Shown in pieces: positions 38,894-52,996 of a DNA stretch of 64,000 nt (positions are counted from its first letter, which is position 1; each line of letters begins with the position of its first letter). The notes beneath the pieces are model-generated. The model did not search any database, was not told where the DNA came from, and was given only the letters and a program-made list of their open reading frames with translations. The stretch comes from Oryza sativa Japonica Group (Eukaryota > Streptophyta > Magnoliopsida > Poales > Poaceae), in the NCBI RefSeq assembly GCF_034140825.1, contig NC_089039.1:317501-381500 (forward strand), in the 5' to 3' direction. Made by a program: the position numbers and the translations under genes.

Positions 38894-40163
38894 GGCAAAT
38901 TTTGCTACAGGACATTGCAATTGTGTGTATTTAGCTCATGGAACACCGCAAAAGTGAACTTTTGGGGGAAGACATCCATAATCGTGGATATTTACTGATG
39001 GACACTGCGCCGTCTCCTCTCCACTTGACGTGCTAACGTGGCAGACGGGAGGCTGTTTTTTGATGTGGTCGGACGTAAATACCCCTGTGCCTTATCTCCT
39101 CATATGCACTCGGTAGACAGAGCAGCGGCGGAGCCGATGGCGCTTGGTGACGTTGTCACCGACGCCGGCGGTGATCGGTGGTGGTTCTTATGATGCGGCT
39201 AAAAGAGAAAGTGGAGAGGGCATCCTTGCGAATCTATAGGTGGTGGTTTTGTGCAATATGGTGGCCGGAATAGTTGTCGGCGGCGACGCGAGCGGCAGTG
39301 ACTCTCGGCATGCCAGTGCATGCCGAGCTCCGGCTCATTTCCATGTGAGTGAGTACATGCGTGCGTGGCTACAGGTCTCTTGGAGACTCACTAAAGGTCG
39401 TCTGAGGTTCGGCGATGGATGGACAGCGAGGCGACCTTCGAAATGCTCCAGCGACGGCAGAGAACGACAGGTCGATGGTGTCGGCTCCTTCTGGCCTTCA
39501 GGCTATCAAAGGGAGGAGGGAAACGATTCAAAGACCGTCTGAGAATGCTACATGTGCGAGGAATTGCGCCGAAGCTCACTCGGGAGCGAGGAATTGAAGG
39601 AATGAGCCGGCAGCCGGACTTGAGAAAGAAAGGTTCGATCTCCTCAACGGCAGTGCCTCGAATCGATTCCTCTGGCAGACCTCCTTCTGGGATGCCGGCG
39701 ATGCTTTTGGCGCAGTGGCTCGGTCAACGATGGCTTGAGTCGACGGGAACGGCGAAGCGACGCACGGCGGCGCCCTGGACCCCGAGAATGCCGACGAGCG
39801 CATCTTCATGTCTGCACTAAATTAGGATGCAAGGATATGGCTAGATCGGGCAAAGGAAGTAGTTCACGTTCCCATGGATAAAATGCGGCGAAGCTCACCA
39901 AAGGTCTCTAAGATTGGATCAAACACCTTCGGGCAAAGAAATGAGAAGGATGTTCTTGGAGATAAGGCGCAGGGGTATTTACGTCCGACCGCGTCAAAAA
40001 ACAGCCTCCCGTCTGCCACGTCAGCACGTCAAGTGGAGAGGAGACGACGCGGTGTCCATCGGCAAATATCCATGATTATGGGATGTCTTCCCCCAAAAGT
40101 TCACTTTCGCGGTGTCCCTGAGCTAAATACACACAATTACGATATCCTGTAGCAAAATTTGCC
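38894..40163. mobile_element. non-autonomous Mutator-like element (Pack-MULE-like)
   Basis: 1,270 bp bounded by a perfect 9-bp target duplication AAAAGTTTT (38885-38893 and 40164-40172). Terminal inverted repeats are about 206 bp (38894 to about 39099, and about 39957-40163), starting GGCAAATTTTGCTACAGG and extending to AAATACCCCTG..CCTTATCTCC. The 9-bp duplication and long inverted ends define a Mutator superfamily element. The unique core (39100-39956) is GC-rich compared with its surroundings, which is typical of captured genic DNA. I recognise no parent gene and no transposase, so it depends on another element for movement. Confidence 0.88.
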
Positions 40164-40172
40164 AAAAGTTTT

Positions 40173-40492
40173 AGGACTTCTATGGAACACATGATTTTTA
40201 AAATAGGGATATGAAAACCGTAGAATTCGAGCGCCTGGACGTCTCAAATCCTGCAAAATTGCAGGAACGAATACATGAGCTAGGAGAGAGAAAAAAAGTT
40301 CTTTTTAGAATAAGTTGATACCTCATGTTAAAAAATCATTCTAAATTCCTATGATTTGAGTCATTCAAAGAAATTTAGAAGAGTCATTCCTTCATTAATA
40401 CAAAGAAACGCATAGGAATTATTTTCATACGAATCTAATCCTTCAAAATTCCTCTAAAAATTTCTTTGTTCCAAAGGAGTTCTTAAAGTGTG
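40173..40492. mobile_element. decayed TIR element
   Basis: Imperfect inverted ends AGGACTTCTATGGAACA and TGTTCCAAAGGAGTTCTT bracket about 320 bp rich in 'aattcctatg' phrases, a dispersed rice MITE type. The Mutator-like element's right target duplication abuts its left end. Confidence 0.45.
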
Positions 40493-41921
<1,429 letters not shown>

Positions 41922-42141
41922 CTGACCGATTAAGTTGGTCAGCTAAAAAAATGAGTTCATGTATAATACTAGCAGCACAGCACGGCAGAGGAGAAAAAAC
42001 CAAGTGGGCTGACACCTGACAGCCTGGGTGGAGAGCCCATCCCATGAGATCCACGCGCACAAGGGCCCAAGCCCAAGCCCAACCCACTCTACTCTCCTCT
42101 CGTCTTCTCCTTCCTTCCGTTGCTCCTCCGCCGCCGCCGGG

Positions 42142-44234
42142 ATGCAGGCTGCCGCACGGACGTGGACATGGAGATGGAGATGGAGATGTTTCCACTCCAC
42201 AGCCGCCGCTCTTTCCAAACCCACGGTTCGATCCCACCCCGTTCCCCTTCCTTCGATCTTTCATTCCCCTCCCCTCATCCCGTGGACGTCGAGGAATTAA
42301 GTAGCAGCAAACTTTTTACATGCAACAAAATATATTATTAGTACAAAAGGTGGGCAACTCTAGATAACTTGATACCGCTGACGCACTGTGATTTGCTAAT
42401 TAGCTGCTTCCTCAGACTACCCATACTTGTGCCACTGTCTGCCATGGACCTCTCATTTCAGCCGCTCCTCCAATTGTGTGTTAGTAAAGCCCTGTATTTT
42501 CACTGTTCAATACTGTACTTTGGGGTTTGGTTTTTAGGAAAATTGACACGGTTCTAACAGACGGTCTACAATTCAATGTACAAGATGAAACCACGCCTCT
42601 TTCTTTAGGCATTCACTGTAATTCTTGATAGGCGTTTTCTTTTTTTCGTGCGTTGCCACTTTCACTTTGTATATATGCATATCATCAAGTAATGGAGTTT
42701 GTTTTCCTGGACAGCCTCACATCAGGTTTGCCGTCCGCGAAAAGCGCGCTGATGCTAAGGCTGCTCTGAAGAACATTCTACTTAACGGTGGTCCCTGTCA
42801 GGTGCTTGTAATCCTTTCATTGTGTTCTGTTAACTGTCAAGTGCGCGCATGCACATATCTCTAAATCACAACCTACACCATACTGATTTAACTAACAAGA
42901 TCACACATTTCAATCCTTCTCAGTCTAAGTGGAATAGTGTACATGCTGATCTCTCCCATGACTACTACTGTATCAAGTATTTTTTTTCATCTTCGTCTAG
43001 CTGGTGGGCACAAAAGATACATCTCGACATATATGGAACATGAAAAAAAAAATTTCTGTGTGGTTTCTTTTTTCCTCCCAGTTGACAAATGATTAAAGTT
43101 TTCGAACATGATCTGTTCTTTATAGGAAGGAAGCAATAAACAAAAGAGGCAACAAAAAGGTAGCGGTAAATCAAAGCTTACAAACTCCAGCTATGGAAAA
43201 AATCCACATAGAAAAGGCAAAAGTAAGTTCTTCCTGAACTTTTTCCTTAAAACTACATTGCCTTATTTTCTTGTATTATGTTTACATTGGGTTCTCTTCT
43301 CTTTTCGGAGAGTATTGCTCCACATTTCTAGGGTATATATGGATAATAAAAAATGCCCTATGTTGTTTTATATAGGTGCGCAGAAGTGGAAAAACTTTGA
43401 TGAAGATGATTGCAGTGATACCCCTTATGGGAATTTTGGCGGCAAGAGATCTTTTACCTGGTACTGGCCTGGGGAGGATGACGAAAGTGGGAGTCCCAGT
43501 GGATTTCAGTGGCGGGATGAGTCTCAATCAAATAAATCAAGGGAAAGAGTTTGGAATGAAAGTGATGTAGATGAGGAAGAGCCTTGCTATGATAATCTTC
43601 GCAGCCATAGAATATCACTTGGTTTGCCGCCTTTAGGTCCCTTAGAACTTGATCATATTAAGTCCGCGTAAGTGTTATGAACATTCCTTGCAGCATTGGC
43701 TCAAAGTTTGATCGTTTCTATATCTTGAAGCTGTTAATTGGTTGTATCTCTCAGACTCTCGATGCGATGTTTTCTGCAGTTTTCGTGCATCGGCTCTCAA
43801 GTGGCACCCAGACAAACATCAAGGAGCATCACAGGTCATTACGGCTGTCCTTGCTATTTTTTGACACTCTTTTGGTGGTATCCTCACATGCTCTCTAGTA
43901 AGAAATCAGTAGTGTGCCGCAGGTGATTGACTGATTGGTAGTTATAAAGTTAGCCACACTGGGACACTGTCCATCTTATAAGCTGTCAGTTATTTAACCT
44001 CAAGAAATACGGGATACTAATTTAGTTGCTAGCAGTGATACTAGGAAAAGGCCGTATTTTTTTAGCGAAAAGGAAAGAGCTACATCATTTTTCCTTATCA
44101 TGGTTAGTACTTCATATGTTGCCCTCAGAAGTCTGAGCACTAATGTATTATTGCAGGCTGAAGCTGAGGAAAGGTTCAAACGCTGTGTAGAAGCATACAA
44201 GGCATTGTCTGGTGCTTTCAAACCAAGTGACTAA
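42142..44234 (+). CDS. C-terminal J-domain (DnaJ-like) protein, probably mitochondrial
   Basis: Six exons (42142-42225, 42715-42801, 43126-43222, 43376-43667, 43780-43834, 44157-44234) join in frame to 230 residues. The J domain is at the C terminus (about 160-228): LGLPPLGPLELDHIKSAF, then ALKWHPDKHQG with the HPD motif that stimulates Hsp70 ATPase, then AEERFKRCVEAYKAL. The N terminus MQAAARTWTWRWRWRCFHST has many Arg, no acidic residues and a CFHST-like cleavage region, suggesting a mitochondrial presequence (inference). The middle is Lys/Gln- and Asp/Glu-rich, with aromatic SFTWYWPGEDD. An intron splits the domain just after helix II and another interrupts SA|F. Its partner is presumably an organellar Hsp70. 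The start is the only in-frame ATG in the first exon. The WRWRWR stretch comes from a GGAGAT hexanucleotide repeat. Confidence 0.87.
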
Positions 44235-44940
44235 CCCTGTCTGTTCATGAATGAAATCTGAAGACTATCACTAAAGATGTTACTGGAGATCACTAACGAG
44301 GTTACTGGAGCTTCAACACACTAAGAGACAGTTGAATCTGCTAAAAAAAAGTGTAGAAGATTGTTAGACGGTCAGACCAGCTCTCGATGGCATTTTTAAC
44401 AATTAAACTTGTTTAGAGTGGTCACTGAGGAAGCGATTATTCGTGTATAATTTCATGAAATCAGTTGAAGCGAAACAAATTTCAGCGCTCCAATTTATTC
44501 TTGGAATGCCAGGCAATATACAGTGTCTCTTCTAATTCTAAACTAATGGCATATTACTGCGGTAGGCTTGTGCATCCATGTTTGTACTAGCCAATAAATT
44601 GGGTCTCAGCATGATTGCGGTGCAATACTTTCATAGACCGTACAATCCACATTGAAATAGATCCAAAATTTAACATAATTATACCCTTGGAGCAATGTAT
44701 AGAACAATAAGCTCATACAGACAGTTCTGACCAATCAAACGAACCAAGTTTGACAAGTGAACTCAAACAAACAATCTGAGATGACACAAACATAGGACAT
44801 TCTTACACTGATCGAACACATAGAGAAGTCGTCTCCAAAAAGAAAACAAACATAGCCTGCAAATCTCCAATACATCGCTAGAAAAACGAATCAAACATAA
44901 CTCGATACTACAGATGACAAGAGCAGAGCACTTGAGAAAA
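44235..44940. other. convergent 3' flanks
   Basis: Spacer between the J-domain gene (+) and actin (-), expected to hold both 3' untranslated regions. No other feature was supported. Confidence 0.55.
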
Positions 44941-46621
<1,681 letters not shown>

Positions 46622-46624
46622 TTC

Positions 46625-47175
46625 CTACAGAAGAGCTGCAGAGAGTTAATACTTTAACAAGTAGTAGTGCCTGATCATTGTTGCTATACAACTCGACGAC
46701 GACGCATTTCTTCAACTAAATCATTGATGAGTACTTCATTTCTTAAGCTCTACTATACTAGTTTGCACCCGGAAAAACCACAAAACTCGCAGGGGCGGAT
46801 CCAACTTTTGGGGAACAAACGAAGTGCTACTTGTACTAAGGTTAAGGCTCTGGAACTAAGAGATCCAAGAGCTTCTTCCAGATCTAGTCTAGAAGAGAAG
46901 CTAGGGTTAATGAACGCAAGCAAATTCCAGATCCCCAGAAAGAGATAGATGAATTCTGAGAAAGAAAGAGGATGTGGATGCTTACCAGGATCCCCTGCTA
47001 TGCTCTGCTCGATCGGCAGATGGAGATCGGCAGCCGCGACTCGGTCTTGCGCGCAAGGACCGGAGGAGACGACACAGACTGCAGATTTTCTTTTCTTTTA
47101 CGCCAAGGTGGGAAGATAGATACTCCACTACACCTGCCTTTATCTCCATTTTTTTTTACCATACTCTATAAAACT
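46625..47175 (-). promoter_or_regulatory. actin 5' leader exon, leader intron and core promoter
   Basis: On the minus strand an untranslated exon (about 46987 to 47100-47130) ends GGGATCCTG followed by a GTAAGC donor at 46985. The acceptor is a CTGCAG ending at 46636 or CTGTAG ending at 46625. A TATA-like TTTATAGAG lies at about 47162-47172. This matches the usual rice actin layout of a short leader exon and an intron before the ATG. Confidence 0.7.
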
Positions 47176-47183
47176 ACACATGC

Positions 47184-47443
47184 ACTTCCTCCGGTGTAGT
47201 AGTACTTACCGTTTTGGATAAGCCTATCGTTAAACTTTCAAAACATTAACTATAAATTACATCTGAAATATTTGTCTTGGAAATACGGTGACCGTACATA
47301 TAGATTGTTCTTAAAAGTACTTCAATAAATTTTTATATTTATTAATATTACTACATATATTATATAAAAAATAGTGGTAAATGTTGTTTTTTGAAAACCA
47401 TGTCCTTATCCAAAATGACAAGTATTATTAATCCGGATGAAGT
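47184..47443. mobile_element. diverged Stowaway-like MITE upstream of actin
   Basis: Ends CTTCCTCCGGTGTAGTAGTA and ATTAATCCGGATGAAG are imperfect inverted repeats. Inner phrases (AAGCCTATCGTTAAACTTTC, CTTATCCAAAATGACAAG) follow the family pattern. It directly abuts the actin core promoter. Confidence 0.6.
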
Positions 47444-47446
47444 ATA

Positions 47447-47664
47447 TCTATACTTACTACTTAAAATGATGCTAATGTTGATGTTCGAGTTTACCTTTAA
47501 TGTCACAAGCTGACATGTGGAGCCATAAGATCCTCACATGTGAATACTTTTGTTTTGTATATGGCATTGTATACCTAAATAATTAACTATGTTATAACCT
47601 TGTAATTTTTGCTTTTACTTTTATCTCTTATAATATTTGTTACAACGCACAGACCTTTAGCTAG
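47447..47664. mobile_element. short Helitron-like element
   Basis: 218 bp beginning TCTATACTTACTACTTAAAA and ending GTTACAACGCACAGACCTTT then AGCTAG, inserted between A and T (47446, 47665). 5' TC and 3' CTAG ends without target duplication, together with the 'acaacgcac' phrase, are typical of rice non-autonomous Helitrons. No Rep/helicase coding is present. Confidence 0.55.
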
Positions 47665-48329
47665 TTCTTTATAATGACTAGTGACCCACACATGTCAATA
47701 GTACTTAGAGAAAAAAATGTGATGAACTCGGTAGAGAATTGTGTCGACAACAAACTCCTTAGGCCACCGGCAATCACTAGCTTCCACTCCACGCACCGCC
47801 ACCACCCCTCTTTCTCCATGAGCCACCATTGTTCCTCCTCTTCGCGCTTCGCATGCGCAGCTGCACCCTATAGCCATCGACATGTCTCTTCCCATTCCGT
47901 CGTCATGCACGCAATTGCCATGGTCGTTGTTGAGGCCGGGGGTGTTGGGCTTATAGGGACTCAAGGAGGCAGGAGCCTAGATCTAGGCTCCTCCTTGCTA
48001 GATCTGACGGTTCTCCAACTATCGGAGGAAAGAGAAGAGAGAGAGAGAGAGAGAGAGTGTGCGAAGCGGTGACAGAGAGTCCTGGACTTGGAGGTGAAGC
48101 GGAAGTAGAGCCAGTGAACTTAGAGATGGATAGAATGGGGTGATCCAAGTTGAAACAAAATTATAAAGTTAGCTTTTGTTAAATTTCTCTAAGAGAAAAG
48201 TAGTCTCCAAATCCAAATCTAGAAGATAGCTAGCTATTAAGCTTAATGCAAGCAAATCCGAGAAAGAAAATTGCGAGGGTAGATCTAGAGAAGAGAGATG
48301 AGAAAGAGGATTAACGGATCGGATGGATG

Positions 48330-48490
48330 CTCACCGGCGAGGATGTGGCGGTGTTGTGCTGGTGGAGTGGAGATTGGCGCAGCAGTAGGTAGGGGAACTC
48401 AACGCCGAAGAGCTTCGGTGGTGGCGGCGATGAGATCCGAGTCGGGTCTCCTTCTTCTCCAATCTCAATCTCGAACCAAGTAAGTAAAAA
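48330..48490 (-). promoter_or_regulatory. possible second leader exon with splice donor
   Basis: On the minus strand this GC-rich stretch reads into TCCTCGCCG followed by donor GTGAGCATCC (at about 48335), closely resembling the actin leader donor GTAAGCATCC at 46985. Downstream phrases on the plus strand also match (GCAAGCAAAT, GAGAAAGAGGATT). It may be an alternative upstream actin leader exon or the relic of a duplicated leader. Confidence 0.4.
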
Positions 48491-48879
48491 GAGTGAAGTG
48501 GCCGTTGTTGTTGCTGCTAGGTGCTATAATAATTGCACCCTGCCTTGCTGGCTGAGGCAACCCAGTAGTAGCAAGCAGTCACCACAACCATTTTTAACTA
48601 TTTATCACTTATTATTGTTCCTAATTTTGGTTTTGTCAATGGAGCCATGTAAAATGACCGTTTTGTCCTCTAAGTCTATCCTCGAGACCTCAACCTGCTC
48701 TCCTCCAAGTTCATGTTTATGACTCCATAGATGATGAGGCAGCCTTCACTTCCGAATCCCCAGGGTCATTGTGGCTCCTGCCGAAGGATAAGGAGGACGT
48801 GCATCCTCACCGCGACAAACAATGGCGATGATTCCATGCTCTTGGGACGATTGCTGCCACGCCCCTGCAGTCTATCTAT

Positions 48880-49290
48880 GATTGCTACGACGAAGATAGC
48901 TGGGGGGAGGGGGCTTGTCTTCTTGTTTCTTGGTGCGACACGGAAACAAGCTACACATATGTGTGGTCACTCTTCTCAGCGATGGTCCTCAAGATTAGGC
49001 CATTGATGTCCTCCGCGTTAGCACCATGCTCAAGTAGGAGTTTAGCCATCTTGACATTATCGCCTAAGATGATACGGTGGTGCCATCTCCACAACACATC
49101 TCGATCATGTACTCGTCATGCTGAATGATTTCACTAAGCAACATGACGTCTTTTTCTACTTGATGGTGATGCATGTGTCCAGCACAAGATGGAATGCAGC
49201 GGCCCAAGCCATCACATTTGCCGTCTCGTCAAGCCCAAACTCCACCGCTACGCCGCCACTCAGTTTCACATGATAAAGGGAAGGGGCAAA
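48880..49290 (-). pseudogene. ankyrin-repeat-like gene fragment
   Basis: The minus strand encodes KMAKLLLEHGANAEDINGL at about 49000-49060, an ankyrin-repeat pattern. Farther upstream, about 49200-49230 reads LDETANVMAWAAAFHLVLD in another frame, and stops interrupt the region. No start, splice chain or full domain is visible. It is probably a degraded fragment of a larger repeat protein; the family is uncertain. Confidence 0.4.
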
Positions 49291-49900
<610 letters not shown>

Positions 49901-51660
49901 GAGCAAATGGGATTATATATATTGGGATGGCTCTTCTTGGACCATGCTTGACACGTATATATAGTACCAGATCTTCTCTTGCCTCTTGGCGTGGAGTAAT
50001 TGGTAATGGAATCACACTAAGTACTTGTTGCTCCCTTCATTAGCTACACAAAAGTGAATTGATAATTAACCAAATGGCAGCTAATGTCCTGTCAAATTCC
50101 AATCACATTTGATCCATCGATGCGACCGAGAAACTGCCAGTTCCTAGAGTGCTTATGTTGTCTGAATGATCCACTTGTCCACCAAACCAAACAGATTGTT
50201 AGAGTAATTAATTAGCAAATGGGCAGTGCATGGAATTAATTTGCTACTATTCAATATTCATGTCTGGACTAACTACTATTGCTATTACTACAATTATTTC
50301 CTTTTATAAAAAAACCAGATATAAAGGACATCTTTCTATCCCAATATCTATCGAACTTAATTTCCTATATATACCATCAAAATAAAAATGGGATCAAAAG
50401 AAAAGGAAAAAAAACAAAGGAAGGTGGATTATTCATCCTCAAGTGTCATGTGAACTCCAACCAACATTATTGAATGATCAATGAGAAGATGGGTTTCATA
50501 TGAAACTTGTGTTGGATCACCTTAAATGCGTCAAGGACATACTGCATACAGTACGACTGACAGTCGCCATGGCACTAACAATTGTACTAAAAGTGTCATA
50601 TCTTAATTAATTTGCTTTAATTTACACAGGAGTACTGTACTTGAGCCTTTATGAACCTGCTGCAGGTAGGAAGGTACTGTACATATGGTGGGTAAAAAAC
50701 ATTTGCATGCTTTACAAACTGCTTTACTACTGACTGAAAAGCTTAGGACAATTAAGCTCTGTAATTGTATTTATATCCTATTGACATAATGTGCCTTCTT
50801 CTCCACTGCTAATCCGCTTTAAAAAGAACCAATGTGACTTTAGCTTAGCTAGGAGTGAGTATCTTTGCAAACATTCTATTGTTTCTATAGGGGAGACAAC
50901 ACACTACTGACTCCAAGAACAGGATGGAGTTCGTCAGAAGCAACCACATTGCCTGCTCAGACAGATAGTTAGTAAACTAAACTTATAGGAGTATTAATTA
51001 GCATCAGCAAGTTACTGGAGATTTGTACTCCACTGATTTTGATGTGCATTTTGTAATCAAGAGTCTGATTCTCTAATATAAAACCTGTTCCCCAACTTGA
51101 TCTTCTTGTAAGCAACGCCATCCATTCACTAATCCATTTCAATTCAACCAAGATGACCCAATCACCCTACCATCATTCATGTTACAAGAGTACCTGCCAA
51201 AACACACATCATTTTCTAGGACTTGAAATTAAGTTCATCAAAATATCGATTTTTTTTATAATGAAAGCTTTATTAAAACTCAGCAACTAAATATAGCAAG
51301 ATGATACATTCATAAAAGCACTGATGAAATCAGAAACTAAAGAGGCATGTGGATGAATCAGATGAAGATTGATAATAACAAGGGGGCAACCAGATCTCAA
51401 TAGTAATTAAACACATACTAGTGTCATTAGGATAAAAATTACAGGGAACAGGCCAAGACCAGCTGTACCACCTTTGTGATACCATATTCAACAGCACAAC
51501 AGCACAGATCAGAACAGAAAAGGGAGTAGCAGCAAAGAGAGTGAGTGAGTGAGTGAAGAGTCCAAAGCAACAACACAAGAAGAGCATGTGGGGAGAGATG
51601 ATGATGAGCACACACCACCGCAGTTGCAGCAACACCGCCCGGTAGAGAAGAGAAGAAAAG
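49901..51660. other. spacer upstream of the RCC1-FYVE gene
   Basis: No gene seen. The last part is A-rich with (GAGT)n at about 51540-51556 and is likely the promoter of the downstream gene. Confidence 0.45.
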
Positions 51661-52996
51661 CACTATAGAGTAGTAGTGAGTAGTGACAGAGAAGGAGGAG
51701 AGAGAGAGAGAGAGCTCATGGGAGCAAGGAACAAGCAGGGGAGGAGCCCCATCCCTCGTGATCAACAGCCAAGAAACTGAGCAGAAAAAGGAAAGAGAGA
51801 GCGAGGTGGATCAACAGCCGCCGCCCAACCTGTCCCCTTCCGACGGGGTGGATGTGGATCTTGGAGATAGAAGCGGAGCGGTTTCTTCAGTCCATGGATG
51901 CTGTCTTTTGATGCTTTCTCCGCCCCGTGCTGCATCTCTGGTACGCCTTCCCTGCGCAAAATTTGCTTCTTTCTGCGGTTTGGGGTTCGTCGTGGGCGAC
52001 TGGTGATGCTGGGACAGCAGGAAAGGAAGCTCCTTTCTGCATTCTGTGTGAAGTTTAGTGTTCTGTGGTTAACTGGGCGGTTGTTTCTAGTAGCTCTCTG
52101 ATGCAAGAATGGGGGCTAAAATTTGCTGATTACTGGCATTAGGTCCAGATGCTCCAATTGTAGAGGAGCATATTTGCTCCAACTGTGGACACCACTCGTT
52201 TGTGTTTTGCACTGCTTGCTACATATGTATGGGGAATTAAAGAGATCCTAGTGTTATTGTGTTATCGCGGTTTAGTTGTAAGATCATTTGTATCTTAGTG
52301 GTACAGAGCCATTTTGCTTTTCTTGAAGCAAATGTTTGTCATGTTAATTTTCACACATTGTAAGTTGTGATCTAATTTCCCCCAAAGAATTGATGTGCTT
52401 GTGCATTACAAGTTGCACGCAGAATATTTCCTTGTTGTTATTGAGGTGTTGTTTTTTTTCCTGATTTCAGATGTCAAGGAACATAATTGCCTGAAGCCAA
52501 TCATTCTTCTTGTTCTGGAGGATCACAGCAACACTATATACAGTTGTTTTATTTCCACATTTCATTAACCACCTGACAAGGTATTTTCTTCTCCCTATGA
52601 ACTGGGAACATGGTCCTATTTTTTTCAAGTAATCCCTGTCTTGATGTGGCATGGCCTATGGAATATGCTGTGGATTTTTAGTGCTTGTATGGAAAAACAG
52701 TCTTGAATTTATTCATCCATTTCTTCAAATGACAGGCACAGTAGTATGTGGTATCCAAAAAGCTACAATACGCACATAACTTTATGCATTTCTTTCTTTC
52801 ATAAAAATTTCAGTTGTGTTTACATGCATTTTTTTCACTTAACTCTTAACTATGTGCAGGCAATTGATGATATCCAACTCATTTTAGCGTATAGTTTGAT
52901 CAGCATTTTGTTTGCAAGCACTCCTGACAGTACCGAGTAATATATGGACAGTATTATCTTCAATTTCTAGTTACCTGGAGATCAAATGTGACAAAT
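51661..52996 (+). promoter_or_regulatory. promoter and probable spliced 5' leader of the RCC1-FYVE gene
   Basis: GA repeat at 51700-51712, then a GC-rich stretch likely to be untranslated leader. Possible donors include CTCTG followed by GTACGC near 51940. A 3' splice site (TTTCTAG at about 52969) precedes the open frame that contains the first usable ATG at 52997. I looked here for PH-domain coding and found none. Confidence 0.45.

Noticed and set aside
39419-39820. 133-codon frame in the Mutator-like core as a real gene
   Set aside because: No domain, and competing frames on both strands of a GC-rich insert; kept only as a captured-fragment question.
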